The notes under the pieces: generated by a model
Seen by the model: only the letters and a program-made list of their open reading frames with translations
The model's database searches: none
What the model was told of the DNA's origin: nothing
Shown here: positions 1 through 5,615 of the stretch, one piece after another
Layout of the letters: the number at the start of each line of letters is the position of its first letter
Position numbering within the stretch: position 1 is the stretch's first letter
Assembly: GCA_035525055.1 (NCBI GenBank)
Contig: DATLEZ010000172.1
Coordinates: forward strand, 1 to 7,397
DNA: 7,397 bases
Direction of reading: 5' to 3'
From: DATEEG01 sp035525055
Lineage (GTDB): Bacteria > Actinomycetota > Acidimicrobiia > Spongiisociales > ZC4RG35
Position numbers and translations under genes: made by a program

Positions 1-246
1 GCCATAGATCAGCTCTCATGGCAGGACTACGCCAACTGCCGCGGCGCCGACGCCGATTTGTTCTTCCCGGAACGTGGCGCGTCGACCCGTAAGGCCAAAG
101 CCATCTGCAATGCCTGCGACGTGAAAGCGGAGTGTTTGGACTTCGCCATCGTCCAGGGTGAAAAGTTCGGAATCTGGGGCGGCATGTCCGAACGCGAACG
201 CCGCCGAGTCCGCCGCCAACGCATAGTCGCCCGCAAGGTTTCCTAG
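1..246 (+). CDS. whiB: WhiB-family iron-sulfur transcriptional regulator, 3' part (5' end outside window)
   Basis: This is the C-terminal 81 residues of a WhiB-like protein, read in frame from base 1 to the TAG at 244-246; the start lies upstream of the window. Four cysteines follow the family pattern: one in NCRG (codon 37-39), then C-x2-C (codons 106-108 and 115-117) and a last C five residues on (codon 133-135). They hold the 4Fe-4S cluster. After them come the family's GIWGG turn (residues 57-61 of the visible part) and a basic tail rich in arginine (ERERRRVRRQR), which in this family contacts DNA. WhiB proteins act in the cytoplasm, usually with the primary sigma factor, as redox- or NO-sensitive regulators of development, division or stress genes. 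Which WhiB subgroup this is cannot be told from the fragment. It converges on the decayed lipoprotein gene ending at 273. Confidence 0.95.
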   Translation, partial: AIDQLSWQDYANCRGADADLFFPERGASTRKAKAICNACDVKAECLDFAIVQGEKFGIWGGMSERERRRVRRQRIVARKVS

Positions 247-272
247 ACCCCGACACCCGGACGGTGCTACTG

Positions 273-317
273 CTAGGTCTCCGGGGTCGACTCCGGGTCG
301 GGGCCGGTGATCATCCA
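273..317 (+). repeat. Direct repeat, copy 1 (3' end of first lipoprotein remnant)
   Basis: Bases 273-317 match 702-746 at 41 of 45 positions, including 29 identical bases in a row (283-311 versus 712-740). On the minus strand both copies encode the C-terminal tail ITGPDPESTP followed by two residues and a TAG. The repeat is therefore explained as the best conserved end of a gene duplication, not as a mobile-element end. Confidence 0.9.
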
Positions 318-590
318 TGGCCCGTCTCCCCGACAGATCGGTGCCTCCCATCGAGCGTATTCGTCGCCATCTTCTGTTCTTGCTATCAAGTCCGCGTGCA
401 CACAATCGGAACGCATCGAATAGCCGGTACCGGGTTGCAGCACAGTCACCTCGTTTCGACTTCTGTGCCCTGTTGGAAAATGGTGAGCGTTATGTCGGTC
501 TCGTTGAACACGGAGAGGGCGTCAGGGGGATACTCGCATCCAGATAGCACCATGGTCAAGACCAGTCCTAAGGCAAAGCGTTCGGGTCAT
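273..590 (-). pseudogene. Decayed lipoprotein gene, frameshifted paralogue of the 702-1037 gene
   Basis: Reading the minus strand in two frames recovers a small lipoprotein. The upstream part (bases about 587 down to 449) gives a hydrophobic stretch ending in a lipobox, RFALGLVLTMVLSGC, with the lipid-anchor cysteine at 536-538, then EYPPDALSVFNETDITLTIF; it ends at a TGA at 446-448. The downstream part, one frame over (bases about 455 down to 273), gives EVTVLQPGTGYS, EDGDEYARWE, ICRGDGPW, ITGPDPESTPET and a TAG. Both parts match the neighbouring copy in order. The break lies at an AAA run in the coding strand (454-456 on +), where one lost A would explain it. The ATG at 588-590 is in the frame of the C-terminal part but not of the signal peptide, which suggests a second compensating indel near the CCC run; no Shine-Dalgarno precedes this ATG. 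Product function is unknown: a small exported lipoprotein with two cysteines in the mature C-terminal half. A sequencing error in homopolymers is an alternative. Confidence 0.7.
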
Positions 591-618
591 TTTCAAAGTT
601 GAACCAGTCGACGCGTTT

Positions 619-660
619 TGGCGCGGAGTTCTGCTCCCCTGATGTCGTTTGTCCGCGCCA
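619..660. repeat. Perfect 9-bp inverted repeat with 24-base spacer
   Basis: TGGCGCGGA at 619-627 is the exact reverse complement of TCCGCGCCA at 652-660. It sits between the two broken lipoprotein genes, about 40 bases past the stop of the second one when read on the minus strand. Neither strand shows a run of U after the stem (the minus transcript continues with A), so it does not look like a standard intrinsic terminator. It could be a transcript-end hairpin of another kind, or chance. Confidence 0.45.
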
Positions 661-701
661 GAACAGGCTTTGAAGGGTCGAAATCGAACATACTCATGTC
701 A

Positions 702-746
702 CTAAGTGTCTGGGGTCGACTCCGGGTCGGGGCCGGTGATGATCCA
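702..746 (+). repeat. Direct repeat, copy 2 (3' end of second lipoprotein gene)
   Basis: Partner of the repeat at 273-317, offset by 429 bases and in the same orientation. Similarity fades beyond 746 at the base level but continues at the protein level (EYAR, IC-x-GD, PW-x-ITG), which fits an old gene duplication with stronger conservation, or recent gene conversion, at the 3' end. Confidence 0.9.
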
Positions 747-1037
747 GGGATCGCCTTGGCAAATCAGGCCCTCATGCCGGGCGTACTCGCTCCCGTCCTC
801 TCTTCGAACTACTAGCTCTCGCATACAGTCTCCACAGCCGGCCCAGCCTGAGGAAGGCAGGAGGCGACTCAGCTCGATCTCGCCTCGGGCGTCTGAAAGC
901 TCGTACAGAAACAGTGTCTAGTCGGTGTGGTTCTCGACCCTGATGGAATCAGAGGTGAACTCGCAGGACGACAGAGCCAGCGCGAGGGCCAGCGAGGCCA
1001 ACATGAATACGCACCGTGAAAGGTGCGGAGACCTCAT
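702..1037 (-). pseudogene. Small lipoprotein gene interrupted by one in-frame amber codon
   Basis: The ATG at 1035-1037 is preceded on the minus strand by GAGAGG with 6-nt spacing. The first 24 residues are a signal peptide: MRSPHLSRCVF, then an Ala/Leu-rich core ending in the lipobox LSSC, with the anchor cysteine at residue 25 (963-965). The mature part starts EFTSDSIRVENHTD and then meets a TAG at 918-920. Beyond it the same frame stays open for 71 more codons to the TAG at 702-704, reading TLFLYELSDARGEIELSRLL, SGWAGCGDCMREL, EDGSEYARHEGLICQGDPW and ITGPDPESTPDT. This downstream part is homologous to the second copy at 273-590, so it is former (or still used) coding sequence and not chance. 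A GAG-to-TAG change is the simplest explanation. Intact, the protein would have 111 residues. It lies 73 bp downstream of bpa on the same strand and may share its transcript. I do not recognise a named family; function is unknown. Confidence 0.75.
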
Positions 1038-1110
1038 CTGGTACCTCTCGGCCCTGGAGCGCGTCAAATCACCAACTGATTGCTGCGCTCTAAGAGGTAA
1101 CGGTATCGCG

Positions 1111-1596
1111 TTAGAGGTACAACCCCGAGGGTGGTTGGTCGCCCTCCGGGGTACCCCGCGACAGGGCCGCCCGACGCGCCATCTCCTGGAGCTGCTGCTG
1201 AGCCGCCATCTGCTGGCTGAATAGGGAAGCCTGGATCCCGTGGAAGAGACCCTCGAGCCATCCAATGAGCTGGGCCTGGGCGATCCTCAACTCGGGCTCG
1301 GATGGCTTCTCGTGATGGAGCGGAACCATGATCTCGTTGAACTCGTCGAGCAGATCGGCAGGAAGCATCTCCCGCAACTCGTTGAGGCTGCGGCTGTGGA
1401 CGTCGGCTAAGCGCGCCTTGCCCTGCTCGTCGAGGGGAGCGTGGCGCACCTCTTCCAGCATTGCCCTCGTCATCGAGGCGATGCGGATCAGCTTGGTGGG
1501 CAGGCCAGCCCCGGCCGGCGGCTCACCGGGAGGAGCAACTTCTGCGGAAGCGGGCGGTTCGATGGCATCGGGGGTGATCGGTTGTTCAGAGGTCAT
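1111..1596 (-). CDS. bpa: Bacterial proteasome activator (Bpa/PafE family)
   Basis: The 161-residue product matches the actinobacterial proteasome activator family (formerly DUF2587). In that family a dodecameric ring docks on the 20S proteasome without ATP and opens its gate for loosely folded substrates. Residues 1-30 are a Pro/Ala-rich, probably disordered leader. Residues about 33-147 form the helical core, with recognisable stretches LIRIASMTRAMLEEVR, LDEQGKARL, ELREMLPADLLDEF and AQAQLIGWLEGLFHGIQASL. The last four residues are GLYL. The family's C-terminal motif (GQYL in Mycobacterium tuberculosis) inserts into pockets of the proteasome alpha ring, so the tyrosine and final leucine are kept while the preceding residue differs. 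The ATG at 1594-1596 is the natural start although the nearest purine-rich stretch (GGGAGG) is about 14-15 nt away, too far for a strong ribosome site. It is divergent from the helix-turn-helix gene at 1694, and the lipoprotein gene follows downstream. Confidence 0.93.
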   Translation of the reverse strand: MTSEQPITPDAIEPPASAEVAPPGEPPAGAGLPTKLIRIASMTRAMLEEVRHAPLDEQGKARLADVHSRSLNELREMLPADLLDEFNEIMVPLHHEKPSEPELRIAQAQLIGWLEGLFHGIQASLFSQQMAAQQQLQEMARRAALSRGTPEGDQPPSGLYL

Positions 1597-1657
1597 TGCG
1601 GGGAGCGTAACCCTCCCAGCCGGTATCGAACCTCTTCCAACCTTGTACCCGGCCCCA

Positions 1658-1663
1658 TATGAT
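1658..1663 (+). promoter_or_regulatory. Possible -10 element for the helix-turn-helix gene
   Basis: TATGAT matches five of six bases of the primary-sigma -10 consensus and stands out in GC-rich DNA. It lies about 15 bases before the AAGGAGG ribosome site at 1678-1684. The -35 at the right distance (TTCCAA, 1635-1640) is poor. The assignment is an inference from position and sequence only. Confidence 0.35.
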
Positions 1664-1693
1664 CGAAGGATCGATCCAAGGAGGACGGCTTTG

Positions 1694-1927
1694 GTGGACG
1701 GTGGCGATCTGCCCCCGATCCTGGATGCGGCCCAAGTTGCCGACCTGCTGGGTATGAATGTGCAGATGGTTCGTCGATACGCCCGCGAGGGTCGGCTTCC
1801 CGCCTACAAACTTCCGGGCGGTCGCACCTTCAGGTTCTTTCGGGATGAGATCTTCGAGTTCCTGCGCCAACACCCTGCGGTGGCAGAGGGCGAGGAGGAT
1901 GACGTGCTCATTCCGGACGAGGCCTGA
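1694..1927 (+). CDS. Small excisionase-type helix-turn-helix DNA-binding protein
   Basis: This 77-residue protein consists almost wholly of one MerR/excisionase-like winged helix (HTH_17 type). Residues 8-32 hold the helix-turn-helix (ILDAAQVADLLGMNVQMVRRYAREG), followed by the wing LPAYKLPGGRTFRFFRDEIFEFL, and an acidic tail (EGEEDD) from about 66. Proteins of this type bind DNA as transcription factors or as phage/plasmid excisionases; no integrase or phage gene is nearby, so a chromosomal regulator is more likely. A strong AAGGAGG at 1678-1684 fixes the start to TTG 1691 (6-nt gap) or GTG 1694 (9-nt gap); I chose GTG. The frame is open far upstream, but that part is the antisense shadow of bpa. 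Its 3' end overlaps the convergent gene by 20 bp. Its target is unknown; the shared intergenic region with bpa is one candidate. Confidence 0.85.
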   Translation: MDGGDLPPILDAAQVADLLGMNVQMVRRYAREGRLPAYKLPGGRTFRFFRDEIFEFLRQHPAVAEGEEDDVLIPDEA

Positions 1928-2444
1928 TTGCCATCACGACGCCGTCGATTGGGAGATAACACCGCTCGGTGGGAAGCCTCATCTCGACGTGATCGGCGGC
2001 CACCACTTCGATCACTCCAGTTGCTTCGAGCATCGGCGAACTGCATCGGAGCGTCAACTCTTCCCCGGTCAGTTCGAACTCGCTCAATCTTGCCCTGAAA
2101 GTCTCGGAAGCCGGCCTTCCGGTCCGTCCTCCCTGTCGGGCGGGGGTCAATCCGATGGCGATCGAATCGAGCCTCGCTTCGAGGAAATGGGAAGCGGTCA
2201 GCAGGCTCAGGTAGTCCGACCCAACTGCCAGCAGTTCGCCGCTCCAGTCCTCTCCGAGACATCGGACCGTCACGCCTTGTCCCTGGTGCATCGCAGCTGT
2301 GGCAACATCGCTGAGACGCGCTTTGCGCCGTCGCTGCAGTTGAACCAGGCGCTCGACCTCCTCGGCTTCGCTCCGGAACTCGGCTGCGACCCGTCGCCGG
2401 AGCTCGGCGGCGAGGTCGTCGAACTCCTCAGGCTCCCACTTCAT
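1908..2444 (-). CDS. Conserved actinobacterial protein with two Sm-like barrel halves (often misnamed 'Fis family regulator')
   Basis: The 178-residue product begins MKWEPEEFDDLAAELRRR and has a charged helical N-terminal part (1-50). Two beta-rich repeats follow, at about 55-97 (VTVRCLGEDWSGELLAVGSDYLS...) and 128-172 (EELTLRC..., TGVIEVVAADHVEMRL). The pattern of a strand, G-x-L, 'VG-D-L' and a closing hydrophobic strand resembles a widespread actinobacterial family that databases often label Fis-like although it has no Fis helix-turn-helix. I recall the family's layout but cannot search it. Function is not known; RNA or nucleotide binding by the Sm-like folds is speculation. There are no membrane segments. 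The ATG at 2442-2444 has no visible Shine-Dalgarno (AT-rich GAAATAA directly precedes it), so translation may be SD-independent. The gene is divergent from the Tad operon, and its end overlaps the helix-turn-helix gene. Confidence 0.75.
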   Translation of the reverse strand: MKWEPEEFDDLAAELRRRVAAEFRSEAEEVERLVQLQRRRKARLSDVATAAMHQGQGVTVRCLGEDWSGELLAVGSDYLSLLTASHFLEARLDSIAIGLTPARQGGRTGRPASETFRARLSEFELTGEELTLRCSSPMLEATGVIEVVAADHVEMRLPTERCYLPIDGVVMAIRPRPE

Positions 2445-2474
2445 TTATTTCGCGTTCTCAGCGGCGGGAGAAGG

Positions 2475-2492
2475 GGCGACCGTAAGGTCGCC
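2475..2492. promoter_or_regulatory. Perfect 7-bp hairpin with GTAA loop in the divergent region before the Tad operon
   Basis: GGCGACC (2475-2481) pairs with GGTCGCC (2486-2492) around a four-base loop GTAA, a GNRA-type tetraloop if transcribed on the + strand. It lies in the 86-bp gap between the minus-strand start at 2444 and the cpaB start at 2531. It could be a dyad operator for either gene or an RNA hairpin in the 5' leader. No convincing -35/-10 pair was seen in this gap. Confidence 0.4.
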
Positions 2493-2530
2493 GCCAGTTG
2501 CATCGGGGCATGGGGCAATAGGGAGGCGGG

Positions 2531-3208
2531 GTGATTCGTGAACAGGTGGGCGAGGCTACTCCTGTGGGTCCAGGTCGGGTCCGCCGGCGCAATCCTCTCA
2601 CGCGCGTCTCGGCTGCCCACCTTCTCATGCTCCTCGCCGCGGTGCTGGCATTCGCGACCAACCTCGTTGTCCTCCGCGATCACGACGAGACCCGGGCAGT
2701 AGTAGTAGCGGCTGTCAACCTTCCGGCTGGGCGTGCGGTCGAATCGGCCCACCTGCGTGCTGTCGAAGTAGATGTGGACGATGCCGTCTACTCCAAGTTG
2801 ATTCCCTGGACGCAAGCTGCGGCCTTGGTTGGGCAGGTGACCTCCCATTCGATCGGTGAGGGAGTTCTCATTGGCATGACGGACTTTCGAGATCCTTCCG
2901 GACCCGCCGGCCTGCGATCAATGAGCGTCCCCATCGACGCTGAGCACGCCGTCGGAGGTGGGTTGGCCGCAGGCGATCGAATCGACCTGATCCTGGTGGA
3001 CGACGATGGTCCTCGTTACGTACTCGCCGCCGCCGAAGTACTGGCGGTCTCATCGGTTGGTGAAATCGGGGCTTTGGCTTCCGGCGACTTCTACATCGTG
3101 GTGGCGGTTGACGCGGAGCAGGCCCTCTTGGTTGCAGGGGCAATCCAAGATGGGCGAATCGAGATCGTCAGATCTACCGGCGCCCTCCCCGTCGAAAGCA
3201 TCGGATGA
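2531..3208 (+). CDS. cpaB: CpaB/RcpC-like SAF-domain pilus assembly protein
   Basis: This 225-residue protein has a basic cytoplasmic N-terminus (RVRRRNP, residues 16-22). A single membrane anchor follows at about 29-48 (AHLLMLLAAVLAFATNLVVL), and the rest lies outside. Residues about 55-120 form a SAF domain (AAVNLPAGRAVESAHLRAVEV, then the GVLIGMTDF region), as in CpaB/RcpC and flagellar FlgA. The remainder (132-215) is the usual beta-rich CpaB part, with AAGDRIDLILV and VAVDAEQALLVAGA. In Gram-negative Tad systems CpaB works with the outer-membrane secretin. In Gram-positives, with no outer membrane, it presumably acts at the cell wall, perhaps by binding glycan. The GTG at 2531 follows GGGAGG (2521-2526) with a short 4-nt gap. 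It is the first gene of the operon, and its TGA overlaps the tadZ ATG by 4 bp. Confidence 0.85.
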   Translation: MIREQVGEATPVGPGRVRRRNPLTRVSAAHLLMLLAAVLAFATNLVVLRDHDETRAVVVAAVNLPAGRAVESAHLRAVEVDVDDAVYSKLIPWTQAAALVGQVTSHSIGEGVLIGMTDFRDPSGPAGLRSMSVPIDAEHAVGGGLAAGDRIDLILVDDDGPRYVLAAAEVLAVSSVGEIGALASGDFYIVVAVDAEQALLVAGAIQDGRIEIVRSTGALPVESIG

Positions 3209-4338
3209 ACGAAATCGAAGTGGCCCTCGCGGTCTCGGCGAGGGTATGGCCCGATCGGCTTCATCGCTTTCTCGCGGACCATGGTGGTGCTCGCGTTCGT
3301 GCCCAGGTTCTGGCTCCGGAGGATGCCCTCGCCGAAAGCTACGAGGTCCTGATCATTGACGACGTCAGTTCGTTTCTCACACCGAGGCTTGTGCAAGAAC
3401 TGCAGCGAAGGCAGCGGATGGTGCTCGGAGTATTTGACCCGGCCGATGGCCAGGACGGCAAGGACCGACTCCGCGAGTGCGGAGTCGACCAAGTCATCGA
3501 GTCGGCCGCCAGCGCCGAGGAGTTCGTCGTCGCCGTCAGAGCGCTGGTCGTCCTTGCTCCCTACCAGCGCGTCGACGAGTCAGACGAACCTGAGGAGTCG
3601 ACCCCGGGAGGGCGCCTCATTGCCGTCGGCGCTCCTCCCGGCGGTTGTGGAGCAACCGAGGTGGCCGTCTCTATCGCAACTCGACTGAGCAGATCGGGAC
3701 CAACCGTCCTGATCGACGTTGACGAGGTAGCCCCATCGGTGGCGCAGCGTCTCAATCTCCGGCTACTGCCCAATCTGCGTACCGCGATCGATGTCATTCA
3801 GCATCGAAGCGGGGATCTAAGTCGATCTCTTCAGGCGATCGGGGACCTCAGCGTCCTATGCGGGTTCTCGGGTGAGCGCGATTGGATGGAGATTCGCCCG
3901 ATCGAACTCCACGATGTCATTAGCGAGCTAAGGGTCGCCTTCCGGTTTCTGGTGGCCAACGTTGGACCACTAAAGGGTGGAGGACCCGGTGAAGGAGAGC
4001 GTTTGGGACTCAGCCGCCACGTAGTGGCGGCCGCCGATGACGTGTTTGGTGTGGGTCTCGGTCACCCCGTGTCGATATCGAGATCGATCGCGTGGAGCAT
4101 GGCCGCTTCCTCGCTGAACCCGGGCGCCGCCCGGTCACTTCTCATCAATCGGGCCCCAAGATCGATCTACCGACGAGGCGAGATCCGGCTTGAGGTGGCG
4201 CGGGCCACGGGCCTCTCCGTCGAGTTTCTACCCGGTGACGAACGGGTCGAAGCGGCCTCGTGGCAGGGAAGGCCGGTTGCGAGCGGCAAATTTCGTCGGG
4301 CGGTAGACCGGTTGGTCGATCGGCGCCTGACGTGGTGA
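3205..4338 (+). CDS. tadZ: TadZ/CpaE-like localisation protein with degenerate ATPase site
   Basis: The 377-residue product has the TadZ/CpaE layout. Residues about 5-118 are an atypical receiver domain (LIIDDVSSFL near 49-58, VFDPADG, CGVDQVIESA). An acidic linker (DESDEPEES) follows, then a ParA/MinD-type domain from about 136. The P-loop position reads GAPPGGCGAT (142-151): the glycines remain, but the catalytic lysine is alanine and the MinD-type signature lysine is proline. The second strand VLIDVDEVAPSVAQRL (168-183) is well kept. The usual Walker B aspartate strand appears as FLVANVGP (248-255) with no aspartate. TadZ proteins mark the pole or site of pilus assembly and recruit CpaF, and atypical P-loops are known in the family, but losing both lysines implies no ATP hydrolysis. 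ATG 3205 overlaps the cpaB stop (ATGA); no clear SD, so coupled translation is likely. The name is secure by domain order and neighbours. Confidence 0.87.
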   Translation: MNEIEVALAVSARVWPDRLHRFLADHGGARVRAQVLAPEDALAESYEVLIIDDVSSFLTPRLVQELQRRQRMVLGVFDPADGQDGKDRLRECGVDQVIESAASAEEFVVAVRALVVLAPYQRVDESDEPEESTPGGRLIAVGAPPGGCGATEVAVSIATRLSRSGPTVLIDVDEVAPSVAQRLNLRLLPNLRTAIDVIQHRSGDLSRSLQAIGDLSVLCGFSGERDWMEIRPIELHDVISELRVAFRFLVANVGPLKGGGPGEGERLGLSRHVVAAADDVFGVGLGHPVSISRSIAWSMAASSLNPGAARSLLINRAPRSIYRRGEIRLEVARATGLSVEFLPGDERVEAASWQGRPVASGKFRRAVDRLVDRRLTW

Positions 4339-5615
4339 CTTCGGCGCCGGCCTACGACGAGATCCGGCGCCGAGCCCTCGAGCTGGTGGAAAGCCGGCGA
4401 ATCGATCCTGTGCTGGAGCGGGACACTGCCCGTGCTCTAGTGGCTGGTGCGGTCGATGAATATCAGCGGCGCGCTCACCTGGGCCAGGGCCGAGCTCTGC
4501 ACAACCCAGCCGAGATGATCGATCGGGTCCTGCGAGCCGTTTCCGAGTTGGGGCCGTTGACAGAGCTGCTCGGGCGAAGCGACATCGAAGAGGTCTTCAT
4601 CGAGGGCGGCAGGGTTTCGTTCCTGGACAGCACGGGGCGGTTGCGGGCGCTTGATCAGCCGTCGAGCGAGCCCGAGAACCGCCACGTCGTCGAACGGCTG
4701 TTGGCCGAGACCGATCGCCGACTCGACGCCTCCAGTCCGATCGTCCAGGCAAGGGTTCTGGATGGTGCGGCCCGACTGACCGCCGTCATTCCCCCGATCG
4801 CCGACCAACTGTCAGCCACGATCCGCCGCTACGCACTGCGGCGAGAGACTCTCGCGTCGCTGGTGGAACTCGGCTCCTTGACTCGAGCGGCAGCCGGGTT
4901 CCTGGCGGTGGCGATGCGCACTACGGCGTCTTTCCTGGTTTCGGGACCGCCCGGGGCAGGCAAAACCTCGCTGCTGGCCGCGCTTGTCCAGGCAGTGCCG
5001 CCCGCGCAATGCATTCGCAGCTGTGAGGAGGTCCGCGAACTTCACGTCCCGATGCTGCACGGCTCGTACTACGAATCACGACCGCCGGCGTTGGATGGCA
5101 AAGGGGAAGTCAGCCTTCGGGACCTCGTCAAGGTTGTCCTGGCGATGAGGCCCGATCGAATAATCGTGGGAGAGGTCCGAGGATCAGAAGCGTTCGAGCT
5201 AACAAGGGCTGTGAATGCAGGTTGCGGCTTCGGCTGCACCATCCACGCCAACTCTGCTCGTGACGCCCTGAACGCACTGGTAAACGCGGCGATGATGGCT
5301 GGTGAGAACGTAGCCGAACCGGTCGTGCGACGTGTGTTCGCGTCGAGCCTTGATTTCGTCGTTCATCTCGACCGGGATGCCACCGGCGTCAACGACGGCC
5401 CTGTTCGGCGTCAGGTCGTCGAAGTACTCGCACTGGTCCCTGCCCTTCATGACGACTTCTCAACCCAGCCGATCTTCGCCCGGGCCCGCTTAGGCGGCCC
5501 GCTGGAGTGGACCGGCGGATTTCCTCCCGACGGGGTCGTCGACCGCATCGAGCGGGTGCTGCCGACGGGGACGAGGTTGGGAGATGTCCTGGAAGGAAGG
5601 GTCAACGTCCTGTGA
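4335..5615 (+). CDS. cpaF: CpaF/TadA secretion ATPase of the Tad pilus
   Basis: The 426-residue protein is a GspE/VirB11-type hexameric ATPase that powers pilin polymerisation from the cytoplasmic face. The N-terminal domain (1 to about 175) holds the family blocks VLRAVSELGPLTELLGRSDIEEVFIEGG and DGAARLTAVIPP. The motor domain has Walker A GPPGAGKT (204-211), the Asp-box region RSCEEVRELHVP, a Walker B-type strand RIIVGEVRG (275-283) with the glutamate at 280, and the His box GCTIHANSARDALNAL with the histidine at about 304. All catalytic motifs are intact, in contrast to TadZ next door. The frame is open back to 4260, but the GTG at 4335 overlaps the tadZ TGA as GTGA, matching the other junctions; GTG 4332 is the alternative. 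No ribosome site is visible, so it depends on coupling with tadZ. Confidence 0.95.
   Translation: MTSAPAYDEIRRRALELVESRRIDPVLERDTARALVAGAVDEYQRRAHLGQGRALHNPAEMIDRVLRAVSELGPLTELLGRSDIEEVFIEGGRVSFLDSTGRLRALDQPSSEPENRHVVERLLAETDRRLDASSPIVQARVLDGAARLTAVIPPIADQLSATIRRYALRRETLASLVELGSLTRAAAGFLAVAMRTTASFLVSGPPGAGKTSLLAALVQAVPPAQCIRSCEEVRELHVPMLHGSYYESRPPALDGKGEVSLRDLVKVVLAMRPDRIIVGEVRGSEAFELTRAVNAGCGFGCTIHANSARDALNALVNAAMMAGENVAEPVVRRVFASSLDFVVHLDRDATGVNDGPVRRQVVEVLALVPALHDDFSTQPIFARARLGGPLEWTGGFPPDGVVDRIERVLPTGTRLGDVLEGRVNVL

Noticed and set aside
246..288. Inverted repeat GACCCCG/CGGGGTC after the whiB stop, considered as a terminator
   Set aside because: The loop is 29 bases, no U-run follows, and the right arm is coding sequence of the lipoprotein tail; chance pairing in GC-rich DNA is enough.
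264..602. Plus-strand open frames at 264-602, 317-547, 618-815 and 706-921
   Set aside because: They lack ribosome sites and known motifs, and are the complement of the two lipoprotein remnants on the minus strand.
283..740. Repeated 29-bp core considered as a CRISPR repeat or attachment site pair
   Set aside because: Only two copies 429 bp apart, no regular spacers or integrase gene, and both copies translate to the same protein tail on the minus strand.
1057..1090. GAGCGC/GCGCTC inverted repeat downstream of bpa as a terminator
   Set aside because: Only 6 bp with a 22-base loop and no U-run on the minus strand.
918..1265. A 115-residue minus-strand open frame starting at 1265
   Set aside because: Its first 76 codons are antisense-frame shadow of the bpa 3' end and spacer. 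Only the last 39 residues from the ATG at 1035-1037 are real, as the signal peptide of the interrupted lipoprotein.
1328..1693. Upstream extension of the helix-turn-helix reading frame to give a 199-residue protein
   Set aside because: This part lies opposite bpa, has low-complexity Ser/Arg/Gly composition and is separated from the real start by a strong ribosome site at 1678-1684.
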